A DNA stretch of 64,000 bases from Nostoc mirabile CHAB5784 (GCF_020829645.1 NZ_JAIVFS010000018.1:61297-125296); one strand, 5' to 3'. Shown: positions 9,601-18,913, numbered from the stretch's first letter. The notes: generated from the letters alone by a model not told the origin. Made by a program: numbers and translations.

Positions 9601-10593
9601 ATGGTTTCACTTCAATGGTGTGGATGTGCAGATGATTCTGTAAAAGTAGTTAATAATTACCAGAAAGCAAAAAATTTATGGATAACAGTAGGTTTACTGG
9701 CTGTTTTTTTTGTTGCTGAATGGAGTGTGGGCTTATGGAGTCAAAGTTTATCTTTACAGGCGGATGCGGGACACATATTATCGGATATTACAGCCTTGGC
9801 TATATCGCTAGTTGCCAGTTTTTTAGCACAGCAACCAGCTAATAAAAAAGCAACCTTTGGAAATCAGCGACTCGAAGTTTTAGCAGCTTTATTGAATGGG
9901 TTAGGTTTACTTGCGATCGCTACTTTTATTATATTGGAAGCTATTCAACGCTGGCAACATCCAGCAGCAATTTTAGGCATACCAATGTTAGCAATTGCGG
10001 TATTAGGTTTAATCGTCAATCTGCTCAATATTACTTTGCTTCATCCGCACACTCACGACAACTTAAACTTGCGGGGAGCTTTGCTTCATGTCATCGCCGA
10101 TACTGTTAGTTCTGTTGGCGTAATTATAGCTGCTTTAGCAGTTCATCTTTGGGATTGGTGGTGGGCAGATGTTGCTATCAGTTTACTCGTTGCAACTTTT
10201 ACGGGTTTGAGTGCTTTACCTTTAGTACAAGAAAGTTTAAAGATTTTTTTGGAGTATGCACCGGAATCAATAGACCCCGTTGAGGTGGAAATATCTCTCA
10301 AATCTTTTCCTGGTGTTGTTCAAGTAGAAAAACTTCACATTTGGACAATTAGCTTAGATAAGGTAATGCTTTGTGCCAATTTGACAGTTGAATGTGCAAC
10401 TATCCAAGAACGCGATCGCTTACTCAATAAGTTGGAAACTCACATCCGAAAAACTTTTAATATTGCTGAGATAACTTTGCAGTTAACTAGCTGTAAAAAA
10501 CCTTCAGCGCTGCCAATTCATCCTTTATTTAACCAAGATTTAATTTTCATGTTGTCTGCAAGTCAAACAAATTCAAACCTGGAACATAGATAA
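9601..10593 (+). CDS. cation diffusion facilitator (metal exporter)
   Basis: 330 residues. CDF proteins are proton-coupled antiporters exporting zinc, cobalt, cadmium or related divalent metals. Six membrane helices are predicted. The paired metal-site motifs are visible: DAGHILSD in helix 2 and HVIADTVSS in helix 5, both HxxxD. There is a CzcD-like cytosolic C-terminal domain (VEVEISLKSFPGVVQVEKLHIWTIS) with a metallochaperone-like fold. The N-terminus begins with WCGCADD, whose cysteines could sense metal. Metal specificity cannot be settled; the HxxxD helix-2 form fits zinc or broad zinc/cadmium transporters. ATG start; the closest paralogues are CzcD/ZitB types. Confidence 0.9.
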   Translation: MVSLQWCGCADDSVKVVNNYQKAKNLWITVGLLAVFFVAEWSVGLWSQSLSLQADAGHILSDITALAISLVASFLAQQPANKKATFGNQRLEVLAALLNGLGLLAIATFIILEAIQRWQHPAAILGIPMLAIAVLGLIVNLLNITLLHPHTHDNLNLRGALLHVIADTVSSVGVIIAALAVHLWDWWWADVAISLLVATFTGLSALPLVQESLKIFLEYAPESIDPVEVEISLKSFPGVVQVEKLHIWTISLDKVMLCANLTVECATIQERDRLLNKLETHIRKTFNIAEITLQLTSCKKPSALPIHPLFNQDLIFMLSASQTNSNLEHR

Positions 10594-10765
10594 ATAGATA
10601 ATCCTACTAATTATCACTATAAATAACAAAATATTTGTAGTAAATTTCCCTGTCTATATTTAGTTTTTAAAGAATATTTAAAATAATGCTTATTGGCATT
10701 TTTTCTAATTGTCAAAGCATAGCGAACGCTGATTGCAACTCGGTTATTTACAAAGAGGTTTCCTG

Positions 10766-11005
10766 ATGATAACTCTCATTCAAAAATCCAAAATGATTTC
10801 ATTACTGAAACAGTATAAACGCGCCTTGGCTTGGTTTATATCTGGTCTGGTTATGGCAGCTTTGTTGTTCTTGGGAACATCAAATCAACAACCAGCAACC
10901 GCTTCTGAGCAAAGTCAAGCCACAGCCTCAACTGTGCCAGATGTGACTGCTACATACTCAGATTTTGGTGCTAGTCATCTAGAACCAAATTTTTATCAGT
11001 ATTAA
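10766..11005 (+). CDS. small secreted or membrane-anchored protein, leader similar to the downstream phosphatase
   Basis: 79 residues from ATG 10766, which has AGAGG 8-12 bases upstream; an earlier in-frame TTG is unlikely. From residue 10 onward it reads MISLLKQYKRALAWFISGLV, very like MISFLQKYKRFLALTMAGLL at the start of the PhoA-type protein 230 bases downstream. The signal peptide is followed by only about 33 polar residues ending in FYQY. It may be a duplicated leader that has lost its enzyme, or a genuine small exported peptide. Confidence 0.55.
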   Translation: MITLIQKSKMISLLKQYKRALAWFISGLVMAALLFLGTSNQQPATASEQSQATASTVPDVTATYSDFGASHLEPNFYQY

Positions 11006-11009
11006 CGGC

Positions 11010-11202
11010 TAGGGCGTGTTTTCAAACTACTCATTTTGCCCCATAACTTTTTAGATCCCCCTAAATCCACGCCACTTGCTTCACTTGGGGAGACCCCAAG
11101 ACCGCAGTGGCTCCCCGATAAATTGGGGGACTTTAAAAGACTCTTTGCCCCCCAATTTATCGGGGGGTTGGGGGGGATCTAAGACTTTGAAAACACGCCC
11201 TA
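11010..11202. mobile_element. MITE-like element, TAGGGCGTGTTTTCAAA family, copy 1
   Basis: 193 bases bounded by a perfect 17-bp inverted repeat (TAGGGCGTGTTTTCAAA at 11010-11026, its complement at 11186-11202). The interior holds a long imperfect hairpin rich in C and G runs around AATTTATCGGGG and no coding frame. A shorter relative is at 35016-35162. No target duplication is obvious. Confidence 0.75.
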
Positions 11203-11235
11203 ACACTTGCTCAATTAACTTTAAGGCACACTGCA

Positions 11236-13197
11236 ATGATTTCATTTTTGCAAAAGTACAAGCGATTTCTAGCCCTTACTATGGCTGGCTTGCTTTGTAC
11301 CGTTCTACTGGTATTTGGTAATTCTGTTTTTCAGCCCACTATGGCCGCTGGTAATGGAATTAACGTAATTATCATGATTGGCGATGGTATGGGTTGGAAT
11401 ATGGCACGGGCCGCAGCCGTTGCCAAAGGCGCTCCTTTTTACACAAGTGGTAAAGGCTCAGGTCTTAGCTTCCAAAAGCTAACTGGATATGGATTGGTGA
11501 CTACTTACGGCACAACTATTCAGGGAAATACACCAGCCAATCCAACAGACCAGCCCCATCTAACAGGTAACTCTGCTCTGGATGGGTCTAATACAGTGAC
11601 TGCTGCAAGTCCTCTTCGTCCCAACTTTTCATTCCAGCCTACTCCTTTTAACCCTGGTAATAGAGCTGATGGTAATAGCCTAGAGGATGGTAATCTAGCG
11701 GGTTATGACATCAGTAAGGGCGGCCCTGTTCCTTGGGTTCCTTTGACCCCTGCTAACTCTGGTACTTATGACAAAGATTACATCAAGTACAGTTATCCCG
11801 ACTCTGCTAACACAGCTACAACTCTGTATACGGGAGTAAAGAGCTTTAACAATGCGATGGGGGTAGACATTTACGAGAAGAAGTTGAAAACCATCCTAGA
11901 AATTGCCAAAGAAAAAGGTAAGTCTACAGGCTTGGTCACTTCCGTACCTGTTAGCCATGCAACGCCTGGTGCTGCGGCTTCTTTCGTAAATCGTCGTAGT
12001 AAGTACGACAGTGTTTACGACCCCAGCAAGACCAACCAAGACAGCATTTTGCAACAGACATTGCTCAACTTTCAGCCCAATATTTTGTTGGGTGGCGGTC
12101 ATCCCAAAGATTTTGAAAATAGAGAAAGTACAAGTACAGCAGAGGGTGTCTTTAAGTATACGTACATTACAGAAGACACTTACCAGCATCTGAAGAATAA
12201 TCCTACGTCCAATCGTTACGGCTATACCTTTTTGGAACGTGGCCCTAATGCAGCTAAGACACTGCTAAACACGGCTACTAAAATCGACCCCAACAAGGGA
12301 GGCAAATTATTTGGTCTGTATGGTGCCCGTGGACAAAATGGCAACATTCCTGTTAGTTCTTCTAAGGGAGACTATAGTTTGACAGGTCTGGACAACTTCT
12401 CTCTCTATACCTCTGTTGTCAAGGCTGGAACTCCGGATACCTGTCCATCAGGTCAGATAATTACTGGTACTGCTGGGGATTGTGTTCCTGTCATTGATGC
12501 AGATGGAAATCCCATCGCTCCTAATGCTCCTGCACCCGATACTGTCCGTCCTTTGGCTCCTGGTGAAACTGATGCCAGCTTTATCGCTAAAGAGATTAAC
12601 GAAAATCCAACTTTGGCTGATTTAACCAAAGCAGCTTTAACCGTTTTAGGTAAAGACAAAGATGGCTTCTGGCTGATGGTTGAGGGAGGCGATATCGACT
12701 GGGCTGCTCATGACAACAACATGGATAACCTGATTGGTACCATGAATGATTTTGATAAGGCAGTCCAGCAGGTCATTAGTTGGGTAAATGATCATGGTGG
12801 TTGGAGCAAGAACCTGCTACTGGTTACTGCTGACCATGACCATTACCTAACTCTGAATAATGACTTTGCCTCTCAATTGACTCCCAATTCTGACGCAAAT
12901 CACGCTAGAGGCTTGAAATATAACGCCAAAGACATCACCTTTGTCAAGCACAATCCTACTGATGCTGGTCACTTCTGGGGGTCTGATCCAAATTACAAAT
13001 ATCTCTGGGGTAGCCATAGCCGCCGGGTTGTACCTGTTTACTACCAAGGTGCTTACGCATCAACTCTGACCCGATCGCTAGGACAAGGCTTCCAGATTAA
13101 AGATAGCTCTGGAACTTACAATGTGCCTGGTGTTCGGGGCGTGGTTGACCAAAGTCATATCTTCCAAGCCATGAAAACTGCGATCGCAAGTCCGTAA
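11236..13197 (+). CDS. PhoA-superfamily alkaline phosphatase, exported
   Basis: 653 residues, longer than E. coli PhoA (about 470). A Sec-type signal (1-37) ends in QPTMA. Conserved metal and nucleophile blocks: IMIGDGMGWNMA (first metal Asp), YPDSANTATTLYTGVK (DSANTAT nucleophile serine), TSVPVSHATPGA, VEGGDIDWAAHDNN, VTADHDH, and a late WGSHSRRVVPVY. All expected zinc/magnesium-site families of residues appear present. It hydrolyses phosphomonoesters in the periplasm or outside the cell. A linker-like stretch around 395-450 carries Pro-rich sequence and a CPSGQIITGTAGDC loop, an insertion relative to short PhoA. AAGG precedes the ATG. Confidence 0.9.
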   Translation: MISFLQKYKRFLALTMAGLLCTVLLVFGNSVFQPTMAAGNGINVIIMIGDGMGWNMARAAAVAKGAPFYTSGKGSGLSFQKLTGYGLVTTYGTTIQGNTPANPTDQPHLTGNSALDGSNTVTAASPLRPNFSFQPTPFNPGNRADGNSLEDGNLAGYDISKGGPVPWVPLTPANSGTYDKDYIKYSYPDSANTATTLYTGVKSFNNAMGVDIYEKKLKTILEIAKEKGKSTGLVTSVPVSHATPGAAASFVNRRSKYDSVYDPSKTNQDSILQQTLLNFQPNILLGGGHPKDFENRESTSTAEGVFKYTYITEDTYQHLKNNPTSNRYGYTFLERGPNAAKTLLNTATKIDPNKGGKLFGLYGARGQNGNIPVSSSKGDYSLTGLDNFSLYTSVVKAGTPDTCPSGQIITGTAGDCVPVIDADGNPIAPNAPAPDTVRPLAPGETDASFIAKEINENPTLADLTKAALTVLGKDKDGFWLMVEGGDIDWAAHDNNMDNLIGTMNDFDKAVQQVISWVNDHGGWSKNLLLVTADHDHYLTLNNDFASQLTPNSDANHARGLKYNAKDITFVKHNPTDAGHFWGSDPNYKYLWGSHSRRVVPVYYQGAYASTLTRSLGQGFQIKDSSGTYNVPGVRGVVDQSHIFQAMKTAIASP

Positions 13198-13229
13198 ATT
13201 GAATACACCGCTTCACTAAGACACTAACT

Positions 13230-13514
13230 TAGGACTTACGCAAAAACCCTCTCAAACTCTCATTCCTCCGTGACGCGCCAGTTGCTACCCTTCTCCTGAC
13301 GGAGACGCTGCGCGAACGGGAACGCGCTTGAGCGAACAAGTCTCTTAACCGCAAGGGCGCACTGGCTTCTCTGCGCCGCGCCAGTTGCTTCTCCCAAGGG
13401 GAGACGCGCAAGGGACAAGTCTCTTAACCGCAAGGGCGCACTGGCTTCTCTGTGGTAGCCGGACGGCTTGCCGATGCAGCGTCTACGTTTTCCGTTACCC
13501 GTGCGTAAGTCCTA
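13230..13514. mobile_element. MITE, TAGGACTTACGCA family, 285 bp copy with target duplication
   Basis: Perfect 13-bp inverted repeats (TAGGACTTACGCA at 13230-13242 and its complement at 13502-13514), flanked on both sides by TAACT (13225-13229 and 13515-13519), a perfect 5-bp target duplication. The interior contains duplicated GC-rich segments (CTTAACCGCAAGGGCGCACTGG appears twice in part) and no gene. It lies just after the phosphatase gene. Related copies are at 35297-35461 and 63569-63661. Confidence 0.85.
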
Positions 13515-13535
13515 TAACTGAAAAGCTTTCTGTTG

Positions 13536-13561
13536 CAGAGACGTGGTAACACACGTCTCTG
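13536..13561. repeat. perfect 10-bp hairpin upstream of PEP-CTERM gene
   Basis: CAGAGACGTG, a six-base loop, CACGTCTCTG. It lies 53 bases before the next start codon and has no T-run, so it is more likely a dispersed palindrome or leader structure than a terminator. Confidence 0.6.
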
Positions 13562-13614
13562 TCTCAAAAAACTATTGCGGTATTATTGCATTTGTTCTTT
13601 TATCAAGGGAAAAA

Positions 13615-14121
13615 ATGACTGACTCCATCTTCAAGAAGTTAGCAGCTGCAACGGTAGGAACTGCTTTGATTTTTTCGTTAGGGGAGACTATCCCTGCTCA
13701 AGCAGCAGCCGTAACTTATAATTTTTCTAACGACGATAAAACTCTCACAGGCACTTTTTCATTCGACCAAGCAGCAGCAGACGATCAAGAAGTAATGATC
13801 GCAGAAGGTTTAAAGATTTCTGCTACCTATGGTGGACAGTCATACACTGAAGCGGATGATCCTTTAGCGTCAGTTTTCACCGACTTTTCGGGAACAATTT
13901 TTAACCAAGCGGGTTTAGGATTGTATTTTACACCTAGCGCTTTTAATCTCTACCGCGAAAATTTTATCAATCTGAACGATTCAACTAGTACGGGTGTTCA
14001 GACTGTCACTTATACCAGTGTTCCAGAACCTAGTTTAATGCTTGGATTGTCTGTATTCGGGTTGAGTTTGTTCTTGAGTAAAAAGATAGCATCTTCTAAA
14101 CCATCAAGCACAAAAGCTTAA
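13615..14121 (+). CDS. PEP-CTERM-like exported protein
   Basis: 168 residues from ATG 13615, preceded by AAGGGA; a longer in-frame start at 13543 would overlap a hairpin and precede the signal peptide with non-conserved sequence. Signal peptide ends IPAQAAA (about residue 32). The body shares the short beta-rich style (YNFSNDDKTLTGTFSFD) of the 8.2 kb protein. The C-terminus has SVPEP, a hydrophobic stretch and KK/SSK, fitting exosortase sorting. Function unknown. It is followed by a strong terminator. Confidence 0.8.
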   Translation: MTDSIFKKLAAATVGTALIFSLGETIPAQAAAVTYNFSNDDKTLTGTFSFDQAAADDQEVMIAEGLKISATYGGQSYTEADDPLASVFTDFSGTIFNQAGLGLYFTPSAFNLYRENFINLNDSTSTGVQTVTYTSVPEPSLMLGLSVFGLSLFLSKKIASSKPSSTKA

Positions 14122-14140
14122 ACCAAATTATCAAGAATAA

Positions 14141-14172
14141 CGGGGTGGGATTATCCACCCCGCAAATTTTTA
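14141..14172 (+). terminator. rho-independent terminator
   Basis: CGGGGTGG (14141-14148), loop GATTAT, CCACCCCG (14155-14162), then CAAATTTTT. It follows the PEP-CTERM gene by 19 bases. Confidence 0.85.
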
Positions 14173-14404
14173 AAATTATAAAATCTCAAAGCTCAGATTC
14201 CCAATTTTTCTAAAAAGTTAGGGAATCTTGTTATTCACATAATAATTTAGGATTGCTACATCGTTTTATTAGCATCAGACAGAGTTAACGGTAATGTCTG
14301 GGTTTGCAGTTAATTAACCTATCAATTGTTGCATGAATAAAATATACATCGATTGTTTAGATATAATAATGACTCATTGTTTGTTTTCCTAACTGGAGAA
14401 ATTA

Positions 14405-15607
14405 ATGGGTCGCGCCAAAAAGGTTGTCCTGGCATATTCTGGTGGAGTGGATACCTCTGTTTGCATCCCTTACCTCAAACAGGAGTGGGGTGTGGAAGAG
14501 GTGATTACCCTAGCAGCAGATTTAGGCCAGGGAGATGAATTAGAGCCAGTTCGAGAAAAAGCTCTGAAATCGGGTGCAAGTGAATCCCTCGTGGCGGATG
14601 TCAAAGACAGCTTCGTTAAAGATTACGCCTTTGGAGCGATTCAAGCCAACGCCCTTTATGAAAATCGTTATCCTCTCGGAACTGCCCTTGCTCGTCCACT
14701 GATTGCTAAGGTATTAGTAGAAACAGCCGAAAAATATGGTGCTGATGCGATCGCTCACGGTTGCACCGGCAAAGGTAACGATCAGGTTCGCTTTGATGTC
14801 TCTGTAACCGCCTTAAACCCCAACCTAAAAATCCTCGCACCAGCCAGAGAATGGGGAATGAGCCGTGAGGAAACGATCGCTTATGGGGAAAAGTTTGGTA
14901 TCCCCTCACCAGTCAAAAAATCCTCTCCCTACAGCATTGACAAGAATTTGCTTGGTCGTAGCATTGAAGCTGGTTTACTCGAAGATCCGTCATTTGAGCC
15001 ACCAGAAGAAATTTATGAGATGACCAAAGCGATCGCGGACACTCCCAACGAGCCAGAGTACATCGAAATTGGCTTCCACGGTGGTATTCCGACAACCCTC
15101 AACGGTATAGCTAAAAAGCCAGTTGAACTAATTGAAGAACTCAATCAGGCGGCAGGAAATCACGGTATCGGACGGATCGACATGATCGAGAACCGTCTGG
15201 TGGGCATCAAATCGCGGGAAATCTACGAATCACCCGCAATGTTGGTGCTAATTCAGGCACATAGGGATTTAGAAAGTTTGACTTTGACGGCAGATGTCAC
15301 CCATTACAAGCGTGGGATTGAAGAGACTTACAGCCAAATCGTTTACAACGGTTTGTGGTACAGTCCACTCAAAGTTGCCCTGGATGCCTTTATTCAAAAG
15401 ACACAAGAGCGAGTCTCTGGAACTGTGCGAGTGAAGTTGTTCAAGGGCAACTCTACGATAGTTGGACGTTCGAGCGATAATTCTCTCTATACTCCCGATT
15501 TGGCAACCTACGGAGCCGAAGACCAATTTGACCACAAAGCTGCTGAAGGCTTTATCTACGTTTGGGGGCTACCAACTCGCATTTGGTCGCAGCAAGTTAG
15601 AGGTTAG
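14405..15607 (+). CDS. argG: argininosuccinate synthase
   Basis: 400 residues, the normal family length. It joins citrulline and aspartate using ATP in arginine synthesis. The PP-loop [10 protein letters not shown] is at residues 10-19. Other conserved blocks: [36 protein letters not shown] and [17 protein letters not shown] near the end. ATG with TGGAGA upstream. Monocistronic judging by the spacer on both sides. A perfect 28-bp palindrome begins 3 bases after the stop. Confidence 0.97.
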   Translation: MGRAKKVVLAYSGGVDTSVCIPYLKQEWGVEEVITLAADLGQGDELEPVREKALKSGASESLVADVKDSFVKDYAFGAIQANALYENRYPLGTALARPLIAKVLVETAEKYGADAIAHGCTGKGNDQVRFDVSVTALNPNLKILAPAREWGMSREETIAYGEKFGIPSPVKKSSPYSIDKNLLGRSIEAGLLEDPSFEPPEEIYEMTKAIADTPNEPEYIEIGFHGGIPTTLNGIAKKPVELIEELNQAAGNHGIGRIDMIENRLVGIKSREIYESPAMLVLIQAHRDLESLTLTADVTHYKRGIEETYSQIVYNGLWYSPLKVALDAFIQKTQERVSGTVRVKLFKGNSTIVGRSSDNSLYTPDLATYGAEDQFDHKAAEGFIYVWGLPTRIWSQQVRG

Positions 15608-15609
15608 GA

Positions 15610-15637
15610 GTAGAGACGCGATTAATCGCGTCTCTAC
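15610..15637. repeat. 28-bp perfect palindrome, dispersed family
   Basis: GTAGAGACGCGATTA joined to its own reverse complement. Related copies occur near 32177-32200, 58167-58192, 58195-58221, 62726-62753 and 62765-62792, nearly all just after a gene end, where it may double as a processing or termination hairpin. Confidence 0.8.
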
Positions 15638-15698
15638 AGGAGTTAGGAGTTAAAAAATCAAAATACAAAAGTGAAAGTTAAAAAAATAACTTTTTACT

Positions 15699-15737
15699 CT
15701 ACTCCTCACTCCTCACTCCTCACTCCTCACTCCTCAT
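15699..15737. repeat. short tandem repeat CTCACTC
   Basis: Five or so units of a CACTCCT heptamer, typical cyanobacterial STRR sequence, running into the stop region of the DedA gene. Confidence 0.75.
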
Positions 15738-16359
15738 TACTGGCTTCCTTAACCTGGCGAGACTCTAGCCACAGAGGCACAATAATTAAGGCAGCCAAGA
15801 TCAGTAACGCTGCGATCGCAAATTGACCCACCCAAGCAACCAATTGCTCTAAAGAGACAATTTTGCCAGCAAAAAAAGCCAATGTCACCATCAAACTAGC
15901 CCAAGCAACTGCTCCTAAAAAGTTGTATAAAAAGAATTTTCCAAAGGGCATTTCGGCTATACCAGCTAGTGGTGCAGCAAAAACTCGCAACAATGCCAGA
16001 AAACGTCCAAAAAATACTGCTTTAGCAGAATTTTGACTAAATTGTTCTTTGATAGTCAGCAGCCGCACTTCAGAAATCCGAAATATCCTACCAACTTTTA
16101 CCAAAAAAGGCCAGCCGCTAACCCTACCAACCCAATAGCCACAAGTGCCACCAATTACAGCACCCATAATTGCATCACCGAGAACCAGCCAGAAATTCAG
16201 TTCATCGCTGCCAGCTAGAAACCCGCCTACTAAGGTCACGGTTTCGCCAGGAAGGGGAATGCCTAAATTTTCTAGCAAAATTCCCAAAAAAATTGCCCAA
16301 TACCCGTAAGTGTGGGCGACTTCCTGGATATTTTCTAGTGAAATCAGATCTAAAGACAT
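15727..16359 (-). CDS. DedA/SNARE-associated family membrane protein
   Basis: 210 residues with about five hydrophobic helices. DedA signature residues are visible: ENLGIPLPGETV (about 30-41), GGTCGYWVGRVSG, and FFGRFLALLRVFAAPLAGIAEMP. DedA proteins are now linked to lipid-carrier or phospholipid flipping at the inner membrane. The specific substrate here is unknown. The last codons overlap the CTCACTC tandem repeat, so the extreme C-terminus (EASNEE) may be variable. Confidence 0.9.
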   Translation of the reverse strand: MSLDLISLENIQEVAHTYGYWAIFLGILLENLGIPLPGETVTLVGGFLAGSDELNFWLVLGDAIMGAVIGGTCGYWVGRVSGWPFLVKVGRIFRISEVRLLTIKEQFSQNSAKAVFFGRFLALLRVFAAPLAGIAEMPFGKFFLYNFLGAVAWASLMVTLAFFAGKIVSLEQLVAWVGQFAIAALLILAALIIVPLWLESRQVKEASNEE

Positions 16360-16846
16360 CCCGTACCGCCGTCTTTACAAATTTTTACTTTTATTATATC
16401 TTTGCTTGTTTATGGGCGGGGTGTCAATTAAACCGCTACATAGAGCCATTGAGTGATTACTTTAATTCTGAATAATCCATAAGTTATAGCCTATGGTAAC
16501 TATTAATTTTTTACTATTAACTATGCATTTTTTAGAGGTTCATAGCACAAGTTTATAATTTATTACAAACAAATTAAAATATTTATAAAAAATTTATAAA
16601 TATCCAGTTAAATGATGAAAATCTTGTAAAAGATACGGTTGATACCGAAATTGTTAGGCGTTTATGCCTATATTGATGAAAGTTATCACAAATTATACGG
16701 CATGAATACTGAAATAATTCCTCTCAACTGCACGGCTGCGCTTACCCCAATATCAGGGTAAAACAGTAATTTTGCTGTTGAAAGAGAAGAGGTATTGATG
16801 TCTTTTTTCAATTTTTTTCAAGTGTTCCAACTACCCTGTTAAATTC
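16360..16846. other. AT-rich spacer, divergent promoters
   Basis: 487 bases between the divergent DedA and STAS genes. AT-rich with runs such as TTATAAAAAATTTATAAATAT. No small gene or RNA recognised. Confidence 0.45.
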
Positions 16847-17200
16847 ATGATTCTCACACAAGAACTTCAAGTTATTTTATTTAAACCCCAAGCAAGCATA
16901 GATTTGGAAGGCGGCAAGACTTTGAGTGAACAGATGGCTAGAGTCGTGCCCCAAGCTCATCAACTCTGGGTTATCGACCTAGCAGAAGTCAATTTCATGG
17001 ACAGTTCTGGGTTAGTCCCCTTAGTAAAAGGGTTGAAAGCTGCACGTCAGAGTGGTTGCCGCTTGGTTCTCTGCAACGTGCAAGCTCCTGTACGGTTAAT
17101 TTTGGAACTTACCCAACTAGATTCAGTATTTGAAATTTTTCCCACTTACGAAGACATTTTTTCCACTGTTAAAGAAAACAGTCTGGTGCTAGCAGGCTAG
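16847..17200 (+). CDS. STAS-domain anti-sigma factor antagonist
   Basis: 117 residues, one STAS domain. The phosphorylation-loop sequence VIDLAEVNFMDSSGLVPLVKG has the DSSG serine pair typical of SpoIIAA-like antagonists. These bind an anti-sigma or partner kinase when unphosphorylated. No partner kinase or sigma gene lies beside it, so the target is unknown. The final 28 bases of the coding region are duplicated about 93 bases downstream. Confidence 0.9.
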   Translation: MILTQELQVILFKPQASIDLEGGKTLSEQMARVVPQAHQLWVIDLAEVNFMDSSGLVPLVKGLKAARQSGCRLVLCNVQAPVRLILELTQLDSVFEIFPTYEDIFSTVKENSLVLAG

Positions 17201-17291
17201 ATAATAAATCTACCTATAGATGGATGGTGGAGTCAAGCAATATTTGGATTTTTTCATATTCTCAAAGAGAACAGTCTGGTGCTAGCAGGCT
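17171..17291. repeat. 28-bp direct repeat of the STAS gene 3' end
   Basis: Bases 17171-17198 (AAAGAAAACAGTCTGGTGCT...) recur at 17264-17291 with one mismatch. The second copy lies outside the gene and ends in a stop as well. It looks like a small duplication scar. Confidence 0.8.
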
Positions 17292-18002
17292 GATTTTCTT
17301 TTTTTCTAGAGAAGAATGTTGAGCGAAACTCATGGCTTTGACGTAGTTAATATCAATAAGTAGATGAATGAATCTGCTTGTTGGAAGCCATCTACCTAAA
17401 GCAGTGAAGTAAGAAATGACTCAAATCGGTCAAAACAATGCAATTATTTGTGAGACTCCCCAGCTTTTGAAAGACAGGGCTTTTCAAATTACTTTGAGCT
17501 AATTGTTCTATAACCGACGTAACTAGTGCAAAAAAGCGGAGGTAAGAAAGGTTATATTATCAGCCTTTGCGTTATTTATAGAAATACTCGGTAAGCGTAA
17601 ACCTCAGTACCTTTAGGGTTGAGATACAAGCGACACAACAGCTTGCTCAGTGACCACTCGTGCGACTTTAGTCGCTTAGGTTTTTATATTCTCTAATTAC
17701 TATTTGGATAGCAGAAGACTGGGAAACTCCCCAACCAGAAGCTATTTTTTATAGCCTAAGAAAAGTAGCGGGAAAATTAGGTATATTGCTTAATCAACTC
17801 AGTAGACGATCTTTGACAGTCGTAGCGAGAGTTAGGCTATAAATCTAATTCTGTCCGCAGAATCGAGCGTGGCTTTACTTTAGCCCTGAGAGTGTCAAAA
17901 CTCCATAGTTGTTATTTATTGCTTTAGTGTACTAATTGCATGTATCCAAAACACTTTGTCGCGGCAATTTTTTACCTTTTCGATTCCACTATAATGATAA
18001 AT
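17201..18002. other. 802-base spacer with a possible coding relic
   Basis: Beyond the STAS repeat, bases about 17683-17842 are open on the plus strand without an ATG; the translation includes WIAEDWETPQPEAIF and ends at TAA. It may be a gene remnant. No RNA gene was recognised. Confidence 0.35.
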
Positions 18003-18566
18003 TTAGGCGTTCTGGGGAGTCGAAATGTTAGTTTCTTCGTCGGATGCTGGGCGGGGAAAATTTGGCAAATCAATGCCACTATGACTAGCATTGCGAGTTT
18101 TGAGTGCTAAACGGTAACTCACACTTTGCAGTTCTGCTTGTAGTTGGCGGTTTTCCCGTTGTAGCATTGCTACCTTTTCTCTCACTGGCGTCATCCGCTC
18201 CTCAAACTTCCGACGGTAAATTTGAGGCAATTCTTGTACTACTTGCTCCAACATCCGAGTGCGATCGGTGAGTTCTTGAACTGACTGCCGCAATTGGTAA
18301 ATTTCGGAGTCACGAGTTGTAATTTGCTCTTGGTAGAACGCCACCTGCTGCTCCACAGCTTGGAGTTGTTCTTGCAAAGCCTGTAACTGGGTCAGATCGC
18401 GCTCAGGCTCCGGCTGCTGGGGCATAAAACTAGTGTTACCCTTTACCAGCCGGAAAAGTTCTTGAGATAGTTGTTGCACTAAGGAATCGCGAAGTTGCAA
18501 CTCTTGGCGTAGCTGCGATACTTCCGTAGAGAGAACTTGAATATTGGGTGTATCAGATTGGCTCAC
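18003..18566 (-). CDS. coiled-coil protein of unknown function
   Basis: 187 residues from a GTG start. Residues 1-150 are almost entirely heptad-rich coiled coil (LSTEVSQLRQELQLRDSLVQQL, YQEQITTRDSEIYQLRQSVQEL), with a short non-helical tail ending in NISTPQNA. No signal peptide, membrane span or enzyme motif. It appears to be a conserved cyanobacterial protein, probably structural or an adaptor. It is upstream of rpsF on the same strand order with a repeat-rich gap between them. Confidence 0.75.
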   Translation of the reverse strand: MSQSDTPNIQVLSTEVSQLRQELQLRDSLVQQLSQELFRLVKGNTSFMPQQPEPERDLTQLQALQEQLQAVEQQVAFYQEQITTRDSEIYQLRQSVQELTDRTRMLEQVVQELPQIYRRKFEERMTPVREKVAMLQRENRQLQAELQSVSYRLALKTRNASHSGIDLPNFPRPASDEETNISTPQNA

Positions 18567-18711
18567 AGTAGCTTACAGCTCCCATTCAGAATCTTGTCCA
18601 CTCTTAGGTATAACTGCGGGAGTACTACCTTTGGCAAGTATTTTTTAATTTAGCATTCCCAACCAAGTTACGAAAAAAGAAAAAACAAAATTTTATTGAA
18701 TGGGATGGAGT

Positions 18712-18905
18712 ATTAGGGAGTGGGGAGTGGGGAGTGGGGAGTGGAAAGAGGCAGAGGGGCAGTTCTTGCTGGGAGCAGAGGGGAGAGAGAAAAAGATAAT
18801 TTTTTATTCGACCCCTTGCCCCCAGCAACAACTGCTTCTTCATCTCCCCCTGCCCCCTGCTCCCTGCTCCCCTGCTTCTTCCTCATCTCCCTCATCTCCC
18901 TATTC
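18712..18905. repeat. low-complexity GGGGAGT / CTCCCC block
   Basis: A GTGGGGA tandem run is followed by purine-rich sequence and then pyrimidine-rich CCCTGCTCCC-type runs on the same strand, giving a long imperfect purine/pyrimidine hairpin. Open frames on both strands here are composition artefacts. Confidence 0.7.
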
Positions 18906-18913
18906 CCTACTCC

